A stretch of DNA of 64,000 nucleotides. Source: Neelides folsomi (lineage: Eukaryota; Arthropoda; Collembola; Neelipleona; Neelidae). Below are positions 1-14,247 of this stretch, piece by piece; position 1 is the first letter of the stretch, and the number at the start of each line of letters is the position of its first letter. A program made the translations under genes and the position numbers. The notes beneath the pieces are model-generated. The model saw only the letters and a program-made list of their open reading frames with translations, was not told the origin of the DNA and did not search any database. The stretch covers positions 1-64,000 of the forward strand of contig JAQGBZ010000135.1 in the NCBI GenBank assembly GCA_034687125.1, read 5' to 3'.

Positions 1-1386
1 TGGGTTCAAATTTCATGAGAATTGGTTGATTAATAAAAAAAGTTATTTAAACGAGAAAAGTGGTCCCATAAATATGGCTAAGGGATTATACCTTATACGA
101 TTCCAGATCAAATGTTCGGCATTTCTCAAAAACGGATATTACACATCGTAGAGCCCACTCTCTCAAATTTCCTCAATTATGATTTCCCCTTTTAAATAAG
201 AAGATTTAGGGAGCCATTTATGGAGGAAACGTTAAAGAGTTTTGGAAAACTCCATTTTGGGAATAGGATATTAAAATATTTCTCGTGGAAAACTCCTTGA
301 AAGAGGAAGTAAGCAGTGTGCCTTCGTAATAATTTATTCCCGTAATGAAAAACTTCGGCTTTTCAAGATGCAAGAAGAAACAAAATTGGTTTCTCATTCT
401 CTCCTCATTTTCATGTTTATTCCATTGAGACATTGAGAGGGAAGACAGGAAAAATTGGGCAAACGAATTATATTAGTCATATCATATATGTAATATATAC
501 TTATCTATTATTACATAATCCATATATGAAATACTGGTATGGTGTACATGATAATATGTATATACCATAGTATTACTACCTTTACATTCATTTACTATTG
601 TATTAGTATTTATTTAGTCATATGGGTAAGATACCTATCTATTCTACATGTTAAGACTGTCAGTCACAATTCTCATACAACTCTCTTAGGAAGAAGAACG
701 CTCTGACTGATGGGAGCTGGGGAAGATTGAATTTTCTCAGTGGCTGGGTTTCACTTCCGCCGTCGTGCTGATGTGACCTTTTACTAGTTTTGCATATGGA
801 GAAGGGCTATGAAAATCGGGTCATCTTGAGAGCAAAGAAGCTGTTGCTCGGGTAAATAAAATATTATGGAAATGAACCTTATTCGTGTTCTCCCTCCTTC
901 TCGCCAACACCATTTGTCAGTCTCACTCACAATTGTGTGTCGCGAGGTAAAGCGTGAGAGAAATGGAGAACAGCATATGGAGAAGTTGTGAATTTGAGCA
1001 AGGGACATCTACGCAGGAAAAGACTCCGAGGGAGGAGAGAAAGATAAAGATGACAATAAATGCCAGGGGATTTTTTAAATAAAAAACGAGAACTTTCTCG
1101 CGCTCCTTCCTCAACAGCCAAGGAGAGTCCATTACATCTTAATGAAAGTGGAAGGAGAGAGTATTATTTCCATATTATGTGGGGCGACAGAGGTCCGGAA
1201 CTCATTTACAGGCGACGAGGCATGGAAAAAACGAGGACGTCTACGACACCGTATATAAATATATATAGTCGACGCCCAGGGTTTTACATTAGAATTATAG
1301 TAGGGGAAAGTCATAAAAAGAAATTATACGCTTAGGATAAAGTGGGAAATGAACCCAGTGCTTTACAACATGAAACTTTCCATTAC
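1..1386 (-). other. Intron of the TMTC3-like gene, left part cut by the window edge
   Basis: This stretch follows the donor of the TMTC exon on the minus strand. No frame on either strand carries the next conserved TMTC segment. The right two thirds are moderately GC-rich; 470-680 is AT-rich with ATATAT/TATGTA words. No other feature is visible. Confidence 0.7.
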
Positions 1387-1581
1387 CTTCTCAATCGGAG
1401 TGCCCCAGAAGTCGTTGAAGAAGAGGTTTTTGATGGGCGTTTGAGGCCGCAGATCTCGGTTGTCTCGGATGGCTGAGACGTCGTCGAAGACAAATTCGCA
1501 AGAGAGCGAGTTGTAGTAGGAGAGAAAGCACGTGACAGCAATGAGGGCTGAGTACAGTTGTCCGAGACTCACCCGCTTCAT
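1387..1581 (-). CDS. TMTC3: TMTC3-like O-mannosyltransferase, exon with TM1 and catalytic-loop motif (partial gene)
   Basis: TMTC proteins sit in the ER membrane, have a GT-C-type multi-membrane N-terminal half and C-terminal TPR repeats, and add O-linked mannose to cadherin domains (CAZy GT105). This exon encodes 65 residues. Residues 10-28 form a hydrophobic first membrane helix, followed by the luminal motif FVFDDVSAI with the paired Asp expected in the GT-C active site, then DNRDL and NDFWGTP. The wording of this loop fits TMTC3 better than TMTC1, 2 or 4, from memory of the family. On the minus strand the exon is preceded by an AG acceptor (TTGTAG before ATG) and ends AAG|GTAATG, so it is 195 nt with phase 0 at both ends. 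The HKSYRPL-type continuation expected in the family is not found in 1-1386, so the next exon is left of the window. The Met at 1581-1579 could be the start codon or an internal Met if 14248-14355 is joined. Family identity is sure; subtype fairly sure. Confidence 0.9.
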
Positions 1582-3175
1582 CTACAATTTCAAAATATAC
1601 AAAATGAAAACATTCTTAAGCTTCAAAGAATGTATTACTCCGAGGTCTCATTTTTGTTAGAAGTAAACAAACCTACTGCATATTATACTAATGTATAGCG
1701 TATATATGTGGATGGATTAATTTTAAATATAATGCTGGCCGATTCACGCACCTTACAAGAACATTGTATGACTATTGGTGTTAAGCAGAGTTGGCGGACT
1801 GCCGAGGTGGAATATATGCGCCTACTAAGAAATTCCTTTATCGTGAGCCTCTCCACACCTTTCTTGAATCCGAATGGGAATCCGAGTTTGAATTGGAGAA
1901 GTAGAGGAAATTGCATTGAACATTGGGGAGTCTCAGAATTACGTAGGCCTCGTCTCCTGAGACTCCCAAGCTCCGAGCTTCATTTTCATAAGAGTGTGAT
2001 CAGGAGTGCGGTCAGGTTGGGGGGAATTTTCCCCTCATTCAATTACACCTCTCCTGATTTTTATTTGATTCCAAGACCCCGCCGAGATTTATGCCCTTCC
2101 CATTAGGAACCCAGTTCCAATGAGGCAATTAATCTGCTAATCCAAGATATTTGCTTATTTATGGCCCTCTCCGTCAAATTAATATTCATGATGAGTGAGC
2201 TGGAGTTCAGCGGAGCATGTGGCTCCTTCACGGCCCCCTGCCTCTTGAGAGGCCGAGGAGATTAGCAAGGAGGAGCCGTTCAACTCCACATTACGCCCGC
2301 CAGAACCTCATCCATTAACGATCCACTCTACACCTCATTAATCGAGGAGAATCTCCTTTACATCTAATGGCTCATAAGTCTCAAGAGGTCTTCAGCACCC
2401 TTTGAAGAGATTAGGAAAATTATTCTCTCACCACTCTGCCGATGATGACAGTTGATCCCCTCGAGAGTTTGAAAATATCATAATTGAGGGTCTCGGAAAA
2501 TCACGGCGCTCTTATTTATTTCCTAATTGGAACCCAATCCCGCTCCGCTGAGCCTCCCCAATTCCCCTCATCTCCTCCCTTTATTTGCTATTCATTAGGG
2601 TTGAGAGTGTCTCCATTCATTATGATTCAGGAGAAACCCTCACAATCCATTATGTCCTGAAAAACTTTCCCCTCTTGGTCGGAAAAAGTCCTGGTCTCAA
2701 ATATTTATTTGGGAGTGATGAGGCAAAGTATCATTCTCCGCATATCGAAATTATGAAAGAAAACTTGTCCAACTTTTGATTAGACCCTTAAACTTTGTGA
2801 TTATTGCCCGGCCCCGCCTTCACCACCGCATAGACAGACCGGGAAACCGGCGAGGACCATATAAAATAACACTTTTTCAATCCCAGCTCATTCAATATAA
2901 AAGAGGAAACTATTTTTTAAAACTCTCAATCTCCTTCATTTTACATTCCCGTTCTGCCCTCCCCCTCTAATGAAACGAAAGTTCTTGAGCAGCGGAGGTA
3001 TATAACGAGAACGGGATTTCTTGATACAAAGTAATTTCGCCGTTTCAAAGACAGTCTAGTTAAGGAGTTTCTCACTCAGCTTCCCCACTTTTTAATAATC
3101 ACGTCAGTCCGTATGAAGAGATACAAGGAAGGAATTAGAGGGAAGTCTCGTAGAAAAATATGGATATTTTTATTA

Positions 3176-3260
3176 TGCCGCTCGAGAGGAATTTGAACCT
3201 CGTCTCGGGGAAATCCAATGAGTCTCGTTACCCATACAAGGTCTATACCAGACGGACGTC
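3176..3260 (-). ncRNA. tRNA-like relic, possibly a SINE head
   Basis: Read on the minus strand, the segment contains TGGTATAG, resembling the first half of a tRNA A box. Then comes GATTTCCCCGAG, like the variable arm of a serine tRNA, and GAGGTTCAAATTCCTC, which resembles a T-arm and Pol III B box. The 3' arm CGAGCGG has no matching 5' acceptor strand, and the spacing in the D-arm is wrong for a working tRNA. It is best read as a tRNA-derived relic or chance similarity. Confidence 0.18.
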
Positions 3261-4619
3261 CAATGTTCATCCAAGATTTTTTTTATATATTAAATAGGGG
3301 AAGGAAAGCTATAGAGACATAGCAAGACGCATCCCCACACGGCTCTTTGGCCTTTTATTGTAATGGGAATTTTGCGTCTTCTCTCGAGATTCCTCGTTTG
3401 AAAAGATTGAAGAAGCGGAAGAGAGCCACAGAATGAAGAACATTTAAAAGTTTGAAGAAAACTGGGATTGTAACGTGTGTAAACACATGGATCATATTCT
3501 TCCCCGTCCTCGGCCGATGTGGTCTTATGGATGAACCTGCATTTATTTCAATTGAGAAACTTTGTTCTTGAGAAGGAAACTTTAAAAATTACAAGCGGTG
3601 GAGTAGTTGAGATATTTCATACAACTTTCCACTTCGAAGCCAATTCTCCTCCATTCCCCAACATTATTGCCTTCTTGGCCTCGAAGCCTTCCGGGGCAGG
3701 GTGAGATAGAGGGAAAGTTCTCTTAATGGAAATATTATGCATAGAGGCGGCTCGTAATGCACATCTCGGCACATGGGGAGAGTGGAGGGAGAGCGAGGTA
3801 GTTTCAGGTGAATGGTAGATTGCCTCCACGATTGCCCCCAGGAAAAACTTTCGTAATCAAAGAGCAAATTGGATTGAATTTTATTTGGCCAATCTTTTGG
3901 ATCTCTCCGACTCATCCCCTTCAACCATATTTTACTAACTCACCTCCCGAGAAAGTGGCTATAATAGATCTCTCCGGATCGTCGGATGAACAACCCAGGA
4001 TTATATAACCCAACCTCTCCAGGCTCAGTCCTTGGAGAGAAAATGAAAATTCTTATTTGGGAGCTGAAGATAGCATTCGGAATCAATTGTCCTCACCCGG
4101 CCCTTCCTCTCGCCCCAATGAATTCAAATTACACGTATTTGTATAAAAAGTAAATGGAGGATTGCGGAGAGAGCCGAGATTCAAAAGATGGACAAAGGGC
4201 CAAGAAGCTTAGCTTAAGGGCCATCCGAGAGAAAGCATTTAAGGAGAAAGTGAAAGTAACTGAAAAGGTCGTGTAATGGCCCGGTTTACGGTCGGGGAAG
4301 AAGATGAGCTGATGTGGAGATTCGATCGCCAGAATTGGAAATTCCGTCCTCGTCTCCGACTATGCTCGCCCGAGAAAGAAGATTCGAGTCGAAGGAAGGA
4401 GATTCACTGTGAGATTTCTTTCCAAATAAATAGACCAAGGGGAGGAGATGGACTACGCTTTCCCTGCTCGTCCCTCCACTCCCCTCACATTCATTACAAA
4501 CGATCGTTCCTAATGAGCAACCAACAACCCCATTTATTCAAAAACTTAACGCAAAGGCCCACAGCTCCTACCAAGGGATTAATCCTTATTAAAACCATGT
4601 TATACATAACAATAAACCA

Positions 4620-5560
4620 ATGTAAATAATATAATATAATAAATAAAATAAATAAAAATCAATTCAGATAAAAGTCATTTGTTATATGTTCATGTACTAA
4701 TTGGAGTAATTTTAGTATTTTGGGGGGTGGATTTGATCTTTTCCTCACTCCCTGACAAACAAATGAAGAAAGTACTAGATCGCATTTGAAAGAGTCTTCA
4801 AAATTACAGAATATAAAGCTCCCAATGTGGTGTTTGGAGTCAAAGGAATTGCGTTGTCTGAAGCAGGAAGATTTGCTGTGCATGGGCTTTTGAGCCGGAT
4901 CGCCTCATTAAATTCAAGCATTACAATACGAACTTACATAGGTATTTATATTTATTAGATATACAATACACTACTCTACATATAGGAATTTAACAACGTT
5001 CAAGAAATGAACATGGACATATAACATCTATATAAATAATCTACATATTCGTAAGTATACAAAAGTATGTACTGCGATCTCTTTTGTCCTGGTACATGTC
5101 TGTATTTCGGTATGTATTACTACATACTATGTACTATGCGTGTTTGCATATTTACAAGTATATGATATATCTATAAAAATGTTTTAAATATCGGTTATAA
5201 TATAACCTTATACAATAGAGAACATACCAAGTTTAGAATTTTCTTTGGTAACAAAAATCAATTGGCGGTTCATGTTCTTTTGTTTCGAAAGTCTGGAAGA
5301 AATTTAATATAATTGGTAAAACTATATTTCAAAAAAAAATTTTTTTAAGATGTATCTGCGAGACATGTCTACATAGGGAGGATAACAAAAAATTGAGAAT
5401 TTTAAGCAACATTCGTTATTTCAAGATGTAAGGTTTGCTATAATCCTTATTAAATATAAGAGAACATAGTTTGCAAATAAATATTTATATATCATTATTA
5501 TGTATATGTACAGATATACACTTTTGATGCTATAAAGGATTATTTATTAGTTTGGCCAAA
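4620..5560. other. AT-rich linker inside the probable TMTC intron
   Basis: The stretch starts with an AATAT/AATAA run and continues with TATGTA/TACATA words. No exon with splice signals or other feature was found. Confidence 0.5.
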
Positions 5561-8500
5561 GTGTTGCAGAGTCATTGTTTGGAGGGAAGTAAGGAATAGT
5601 GAGGTGATTGTGGGAGGATGTATGGTGTAATGAACGGTATGTGGATTTGAGCCACGTACCTTGTTGAATTAGACTTAACTTATAGAATAGATAATGAGGA
5701 ATGGTTAATGAGGGGCGTGTAGGAGAGAGAGTAAGCGAGGCTCACCATGTGTCGCCTCATTGTTTTTCATGGGGTCTCTTAGAGGAGAGATATGGGCCGA
5801 GTGCGGCTTGGATCCTTCACTTCGCCCAAGAACATTATTGTGGCTAATGAGCCGAGCACGCTGTCATTCCAACCACCACCTTCTGAAGAGAGAAAGTTCT
5901 CTTCCTTTGGATTCCTATTCCAGACCGGTCGTCTTTTCTCCTTTGAGCCGGACGCTCATAGGGACAATTGAGTCTTTTAAATGAGATCCCCCAAAGGAGA
6001 AAAGGCTCTTTTAATCCCAGGACAGTGAATTGTTCATAGCAGATAAAATATAGGCATTTCCTATCTCTCAGCCGGAACCCATGTGAGTCTTCCTCACGGT
6101 GAGCCGTTAATGCATGAAAAATGAGAATGAAATAATTATCTTCTTTCTATACGTCCAATTTGAATTAGGCCGGGCTCCGCTCTCGCACTCATTGTCTCCT
6201 AATCTCCATAAACTACCAAATCCCCTCACCGAACGCAAACAATCACGTAGCGGAATAAATATTTAAACATGGAAAATGGATAAATATTCTCACGGCCAAT
6301 TAAATTCCCATTTACGACTCGACAGGCCCAAAGTGTGAGATTGGCCCAATGGGGAAAATTTGATTTAGAAATCCGGGAGCGCCGAGAGTAATTGAGTGGG
6401 TTCGGAAATTCCCCCAAACTCACGTTTAATATTTTGTGTACTTTTCTCAGTATACATACGGCTTTGGTCTCCTTGTGCGTGTGTTTATGGATTTGTCGCG
6501 GTTTTTCCTATAGTGGAGGAGTGGGGATGAAGAAGAGTGTGTTTTCCACTCGAGTGGAGGAATTGGACGGATGACACACTCACTTCGATCCTCAAGCCCA
6601 AATGGAATTTCCCGATCCGAAGGATCAGAACATGGCTAATACATTTCCTTGACCACCCGGCATCCCTCCCCTTCTAAACGTCTTGAGCTGGGTTTTTATT
6701 CAACATCATAAACGGATCTCCATGGAAGAAAATTAAATTTTTCCTCCACCTCGCCCCTTGAGCATAATGATGGGGAAGAAGAGTCCTCAAAGGCCCTCAT
6801 TAACGTCCCCATCGCATTCTCCACCATCCTCCGTTATTGAGACGGGAGTGGAGGGAAAAAGAGTTGGATGATGATCATAATAACGTGCCACACAATTCTT
6901 GCCTCTCAACATAACACTAAAGTGTATTTCATTTTATTCAGCCATTAAGGGACGAAGGAGGGAGGCCGTTGGAGCTGAGTGAGCGGCCAACAGCCCACCA
7001 AATCCTATGGCCATGAGGAACTAACAATAAGTGGGAATTTTGAGAGAGTTGAGGAACCCGCAGAGAAACCATCTCACCCATCACACTCCCAAATATCCCA
7101 AAATCATCTCCTTCCCTCTTACAACTAGGAATAAATCTGAACCTTATGGTGCCTACTTCTTCAACCTCCACTGCTCCATTCCCCTCAAATGAATGGGATG
7201 TCGGGACGTTGGGGAAGAAAGGAAGAAATTTATAATACTATTCAAACCATTACAAAAGAAAAGGCTAATATCGCGAACAATGAAGTCAATATGCAAGGGC
7301 TCGTGGCATATAATATAGGCCCAGAAGACACTGGGATGGCGGAGAGACAGAACCAAGCAGCTCTGTGGGTTTACTAGGCGAACTGGAAGAGGCCGTAATG
7401 AAATTACTAATTGGTTAATTGTTCAATTATCGAGAGAGCTCTAGTTGGAGGAGGGCCGGAATATGAAAATGAGTGAGAGCGGCACAATTACGTCCCTTAA
7501 TGAGAGAATTTTATTTAATTAGTTGGAGAAGAGTGCCGAGGGAGAAAGACATGTCGGACCAAACCTCTCACTCAGGAGAGTAATTATAAGAAAATAGAAT
7601 CCCTGGTCCCAGAGGAGGAGGAAAAGAGAGGTAATTCCATAATTGGCCCAACATAACTCACAAAGATGTATTTCTCCCATTCCCGGGCGTTCATCGGGAT
7701 TCAGATCAGATTTTATCATCTGAAGATGTGGAAAACCACAAGGAAGTCGTTGGGTCTCAAAGCCGCGCTTCTAGTACGCCAGGAGTGCCGTTTTCTACCC
7801 ATAACTCTTCTCCTCATTGACTCTCACTGAAGAAGGATCGATTCAACGATTCTCTTTACAACCAACACAACATGGATAGACTTCTATATGGATTTGTAGC
7901 AATTTTTAGGAGAAATAAACCTATAGCTCCCACACGCCGTCCCGGACCGGTCTAGGCACAATTTGGAGGATTCGTGAGCTTAGCCTTATTTTCTCCCCGT
8001 TTTATCCTCACTTATTAATGACTTTTTCATGCCTTAATCGGAGGGAGTGGACATGCAAAGGTCCACTCGAGATTCTCCATTGAGAGAGCCTATTTGCTCT
8101 TTTCCCCCTCCGTGAGTTTTTCCGAAGGAGAGTAAGTGGGACGTTGAGATATGGCTCCTCATGTGTGTGTTCGTCCTAATAAGAGCGGCTGTCAATAGGA
8201 TCCTATTAACACAAGACAGGGCCTGACATAACAAATTACTTTCTCTGCTCCTTCCCTTCTCCCAAAAGGCCTTTCTCCTCCCTGACAGCTCCCCATGATT
8301 AATACATTAATCCAATTCGCACTCTTAATCATAAAGAAGAATTCTTTCCCTTGTTCAATTTTGGTCTCAGCCTTTTCATTTCCTCCGTAATTGTAATGAC
8401 CGTCCGCGTCTGCCTCCAAATGAATGAATGGTAATTTGGAGAGATGAGAGAGAGTGATTCCCCTAAATGTTCCTTCTTCTTCTTCGGCGGCCGATGGCTC

Positions 8501-10659
8501 CCGACCCTCTCGCCAACCTCCTCCATGGGAGGGGAAAAAGAGCAAAAACAAGGCGCCAGCTTTCTTCCTCTCCCAATCCCCTCCTTCCATAACTCTCCTT
8601 GCTTTCCTCACACGAGCCGGACAAAGTGATGATAATTTCCATCTCATTATCATCCCAAACCACCAAATGCGGAAGAGGGAAGAAATTATCATTTTCATAA
8701 TCCGCCTTCATTCATATTTACACGTTTTCCTCTCAAATGATGATTAAAATACTCCGCCTCTGCTGCTTGGTTTTAAATATTGCAAACGTGCCTAAACGAT
8801 CCTGCTGCTTTAAACCCCCATTCAATTAACAATTGAAACCCAGGTGGGTATTACAAAAAGTCTGCAAGTCAATTGCCCACCACGATAAAAACTTAATAAT
8901 TATGCGTGCCCTAATGGCAAAGAAGAAAATACAAGAACCGCTAATCTTTCATAATTACTTGTTATAGAGTTTTCATTTGGAGGGAAAAGCGGATTTAATT
9001 TCATAAATGTCGCACGAGGTTTTCTCCCATAGGCCAAAAGAGTTTTAAGCTCAGGAAACTTTTGGCATCGCGAAAAAGTGAAAATACATAGTTGTGTGAA
9101 GGTTGTATTATATGGCCCGTGAGACGACCATTTCTGGGAAAGTGTGAAAGAAGTGAAAGTGTGGGAATGGCCTCTCCGTCCCACTATTTCTCATCGTCGT
9201 GTCGGGAGAGCCGGGCATTTGCATTTGGATCTCTGATAAGATTTGAATTTATTCTTAGGACCTTATTGAGTTACAAGACTTGGGAGTGTGAGGGATGTGG
9301 GAGAACATGACTGTAGTTTGACACTCGAAGAGGGTATTTATTTACTTTTATAGCTTATCAGGTTGAGGCTGGAGTTCCTTGGAGAAAGAAAGGAAGAAGA
9401 TTTAAGACGACCCCAACTTTCCATTCTTTATCTCCACATAAGACCTCGAGAGTAGGAAAGATGAGATATAAATTCTCCTCGGAAATTACTCTTAAGTAAC
9501 AGATGCTCTCCCACAGTCCCAACTCACAAATCCTTATTAATATACTCTGATACACATTATAAGTCGGGAAACGAGAATTTGTTTCTCTCTTAATATTCGT
9601 ATAAATCAGGAAGTCGTTCGCCGCTGTGGGACAATGCCAAACTCAGAGTCGTCGTCGAGAAAACTGGGGGATTGGGCAGAAAGCATAGTTCATTCCTCCA
9701 AAAAAGAGAACCTGGAGGAGAAAAGAGTGGAGGAGTAAACTCCCTCTTCGCCGTCTCCACAAATCAAAACTCAACAATGGACCAGCTCATCGGAAAAGTA
9801 ATTATAAATTCATTACGGCTCATCTTCTAGAACCTCCCATAAAAACTCGCCGCTGAGATGATAAAAACATCACACAGCTCACAGATATTTATTGCCGTTC
9901 CTTTTTCCCCAAAGAACACTGTATGCAACAAAGTGCACTTGGCAATGTCGTCCCTTTACAACCCAACAATGCAGATTCCCGAGTTCCATCCTAATGAATT
10001 GAGTGCTAAGAAGATGGTACATGCTGAAACAAGGAAACAACGTTGGAACATTCAAAATCCATTCCAGTTGGATTGAGGGAAAACATATATTTGAGTGTTT
10101 GGGAGGTTGAAGGAAAGGACATGAGAATGATTTCCTCCCACACCAACACACTTCCCTTTTTACCATTGACAGCCGAAGTGGCCTTTGGAAAGGACCAAGT
10201 CGTCGATGGGGGAAATCACCCTTCCCACTCTCACCCTCATTTTCTCCTAGTTGAAAGAGAGAGAGAAAGAAGAAAAACAAGGAGGGGATGTATGTAAAGC
10301 TCGGAATCGATCCTCAAACACACGGGATGCATTTAGCTGGCCAAGTGAAGTAAATCAAAGCTGTGCTGGCCGTAGACGCCTCAATGTCTTCCCCCCTCAG
10401 CTGGTTCCTTCTGGGCTTACCCAATAAAGCTTTATGTAATGTGGCCCATTGGAAGCCGAAATTGCCTTCACACACCGCAAGTCAGCTGCCTATTGTCAGC
10501 CCAATCACTCCACCGTGTTCGCCTCCCTTTCGACGACCATTCCTTCTATAATTACGAAGGCCTTTAAGTAAGATAGTGAAAGGAATCAGTAATCGTCTCC
10601 TCAAAATGTCAGCCAACCACAGTCCCCAATGACCCATCTTGCAATAAAGGCAAAAGACA

Positions 10660-11250
10660 TATAGGTACATATAATATACTCGTATCTCAAAGCATAAGTA
10701 TATTAGGTAAGTATTTCATATTTATATAAAACTAACTTTTAGGTTGTAAAGAATGTCTCGACTCCATTGTTCACCAATTGAATAACAAATTCTTATATAA
10801 GGTATATGACATTAATAATAATATACTAACTATTATTAGTTATTAAGATAGAAAAATATTTCTTGAATATGGACAATTTTTTATTAATATATTATTAATA
10901 CTGCATCAGTTATTTATATTTACCTTATTAAAAATTCACAATAATTTTCTTGATAGTCAGTAAATAAAAAATTGCGATTTTAAAGTTTAAAAAACATTTG
11001 GTTACACTAAAAAACACATAAATTTTCTGGGTAAACAATGATCTATTGTAAGTTTTTCATTGTAAAAGTGAAAAAATGCACATTCTGACAGACGCACATT
11101 TAAATTATTTTTTCTAGAGTATAACTACAGATATTTATATACTTACAAAATACATAAGTATGGTACATATGTGAGCACGTGTATGCTGAGCTGGTCGAAG
11201 GGATTGAGGTTCTGGGAAGTTGTATTCACTCACAATCGAATAAAAATGTA
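10660..11250. other. AT-rich linker inside the probable TMTC intron
   Basis: The stretch is a run of TATTAATA/ATTATTA words between two CTC/GAG-rich blocks. No coding or structured feature was seen. Confidence 0.5.
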
Positions 11251-14247
11251 TTAAGTATTATACTTACTATTCCTTTTTACGTGGCCGGCTGAGAAGTTGA
11301 GCTCTGAATTCCAGATCAAGGACCTTCCGAATTCAATATGGGGGAGCTCAAGAAGGAATATTATCAGTATTGAATATTGGATCCACATATTTCTCCGCCT
11401 CAACACCCTCTCCATAATCATATTTATGAATTTATGATGGATCTTCACATCTAAGGCTGACATGACCTCTTGGCCGCCCCCGGCTTCAACGCCCTTCACT
11501 CCTTAACTAGCCCATCCTGCTCAGTCAGGATGTAATATACATTTCCCATCAAAAGAAAATTTACAATGCTCCGTTGATCTCATTTATACCTTCAAAGACT
11601 CCTGTATGTTGGGAGATGGGTCGGGTGAATGGAATTTAAAAAGCACAATCAGACGAGATTTCTCCCCTTTCACCGTCAGTTTACAAGTGATTCGATTGTG
11701 AAGCGCTCAGTACATAATTTAATTCTTATTTTTTCCTAATAGGAAAATGCCCAAATTTGGAAAGGAAGGACCGGATAATGAACGCTGGAGCAAATTGGGT
11801 TCTGAATTCAATTGGTTCCTCGTGAGGATGTTGGATGGGAGCTCGAGAACGTAGAATTTGATTTCCTGTTTCTCGGATCCTCTCTCGGAGCGAATGAGAG
11901 GATTCGTCGCAAATTGGATCTCATCACCCTCTCGAAACCTCGAAGAACCCAGGAGCTGAGAGAACATTAGGAAGACGCGAGAGAGTAAACGGGGCTAATC
12001 TATTCCCAATTCCGGATCCCGATTCAATTCAGTCCTCATCACGAACTCATCATCATTCCAAATTTCTCGCTTAAAGGCCTCAAGGCGGAAATCGATGGAT
12101 AATCCTTCTAATATTTTATCCAAAACCAGATGCCTTCATTCACTCATCGAGTAAAATTCATCTATTTGTCAATTTGAATTCTTCATCAGCAGGAAATTGA
12201 AAGTGTCTACGGACGCAATAATTGCTCATAAACGATCAAGGAGCTTTTGCCGAAGGGAGACAAACTCGCGAAAAATGGTTCAACCACATGATTTTACCTA
12301 TTCCTAATCCCATTTCCCCATATTACGAACCTATTCGAGGAAAAGAAGTTAAAAACCCTTGGAGCATTTTATTATTTCTCATAAACAACCTTTTTAATCC
12401 CTTCACATCAAACTTCTCACATCTTCGGTTATAAATAGTAAAAGTAAAGTGTATAGGGAATTGGAAGTCCGACGATCCTGATTACTCGGATCTAACATTT
12501 ACTCTCGTAATAAAAAAACATATTTGAAAGAGAACGTTATCGTTTCTTATTCCACGCAACTTTTAAGTTTCGATGGCATGTTAGAAAAGGATTACTTCAA
12601 CTCAAAATCAGTCTTATGCTATAGTTGTAATAAGTTCAGAACAATAATTGTAAAAAAAACCTTTCATGAACGTCCATTGGGTCCAAAAGGCCTCTTCCGT
12701 GTCCCAACTACAAAACTCGCAAGGTTCAGATCCCTAAAGTGAAATTAAAATTTCCTTGTATGATTTACGAGTCATTATGGACTCAACCCACCTCACGTCC
12801 TCTCTCAACTCCCTCCGACCAATGAAAGATATAAAACGGGAGGAAAATCCCGCATTTATTTTTTACTCTTCCAGCCACTCAACGACCCAAAGTTAAATTG
12901 AAAATTGGTGGGAATGGGGTAATTGAGAGTATATTATATTCTCCCTTCCCGGTCGAACATCCAGTAAGTTTGAAGGTTCGAGGAAAGCCTTGGCTATACA
13001 CAATAGAAGCAAAGGGAAAGTCTTCGAGTCTCGTTTAATAGAAATTTGAAGGGCAGTAAAAGAGTTGAGGAAGAGAGGAAAGGGAAATAGTAAAAAGGGT
13101 TATATGGAGAACGCAAAGGTTCCTCTCCGATGCGGTCACAGAGTTACGACCGTTTTATGGCTCAAGACTCTTCGACTTTGACAGATGATATTTCTCTTCA
13201 CGATTCTCCTCACACCGTTCGAGTTCTTCAAATATGTACATACATGCATAAATGAGTTGTGGATGGAACTCGAGCCCCTTCAGCCTGCTCGACATGAGTA
13301 AGTTGTCCTCCGCTCGACGTTCCTTAATAGAGGAACAACTTCCCTTTACTTCAACCAAAGGTGGAGCAAATAAGATGAAATTGATTACTGATTAGCACGA
13401 GACACACCGAGGGGATGGCAGATATAGGGGAGAGAATACACAAGACGCGGCGGCTCCTCTTTTCGAGCTTCCTCATTAGGAGTCTCTTTGCTATTCGCCC
13501 TTTAATGAGATGTGCATGATGGAAATAATAACATTTAGAAAACACGAGCTCCAAAATAAAGGGAAATTATATTGGATGTAATGAAGAAGAGGGAAGGCGG
13601 AGATTGGAGAAGACGAAAGGTTCACCCAACTTAGATATTGCATTTTATTTTTCCTTGGTCTTATAAGACGACCGAGAGGCTTCTAACTCAACTCTGTATC
13701 TCATCCAGAGTAAACAATAAATCCTTCCAAATTTTCGGATCCGAGGACAAAAAGAGAGTGCCTACAGGCCTCCGCTTAATGCAAAATAAATTGGTCTCTT
13801 TTGTTTGCCTTTACTCTCATTTAATCTTCTTAACTCTCACTCTCGTAATTGTCCATTCGCGATTCATTTGTAAGTACAAATTTGGATTCTCAAGTTACCT
13901 TATAAATTATACGCATATGCCAATGTATAGCCATATAGTGAATGAAATAATCCGACTCAGCCTGTCTATTGATAGGAAAATCCAATGTTCCCATTGATTC
14001 CCACTTTTGTTATAATATGAGTAGAAAATATATCTGTAATGATGATTTTTTAAATTCCTTTGGTCTTTCATAAATTCTATAATGAGCACTTCGTAAAGAG
14101 AAGGATTATTAGGTTAATTGGGTAGCAAATATTTAAATCATCCTGATAGAGCAACGTTATATAAACTTAATGTTAGTTCAGTTTTTATTATGAGAAATAA
14201 ATGGGAATTTAAGAACTATCCAGCGAGTTAAACAGAAAGTGACTTAC

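Larger units (their letters stand above)
1582..14247 (-). other. Region upstream of the TMTC exon, probably its 12.7-kb first intron
   Basis: On the minus strand the stretch begins with the GTAAGT donor at 14247-14242 and ends with the AG acceptor at 1583-1582, preceded by a T-rich tract. It consists of CTC/GAG-rich blocks (about 1.7-4.6, 5.6-10.65 and 11.25-13.9 kb) separated by AT-rich linkers. Many 60-170-codon open frames occur on both strands, but they overlap one another and none shows a recognisable domain or a consistent exon. Apart from the tRNA-like trace near 3.2 kb nothing else could be called. Confidence 0.45.

Noticed and set aside
8192-8698. 168-codon minus-strand frame, the longest in the window
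   Set aside because: It overlaps several other open frames on both strands in a CTC/GAG-rich block, has no recognisable domain, and its residue mix follows the local base composition.
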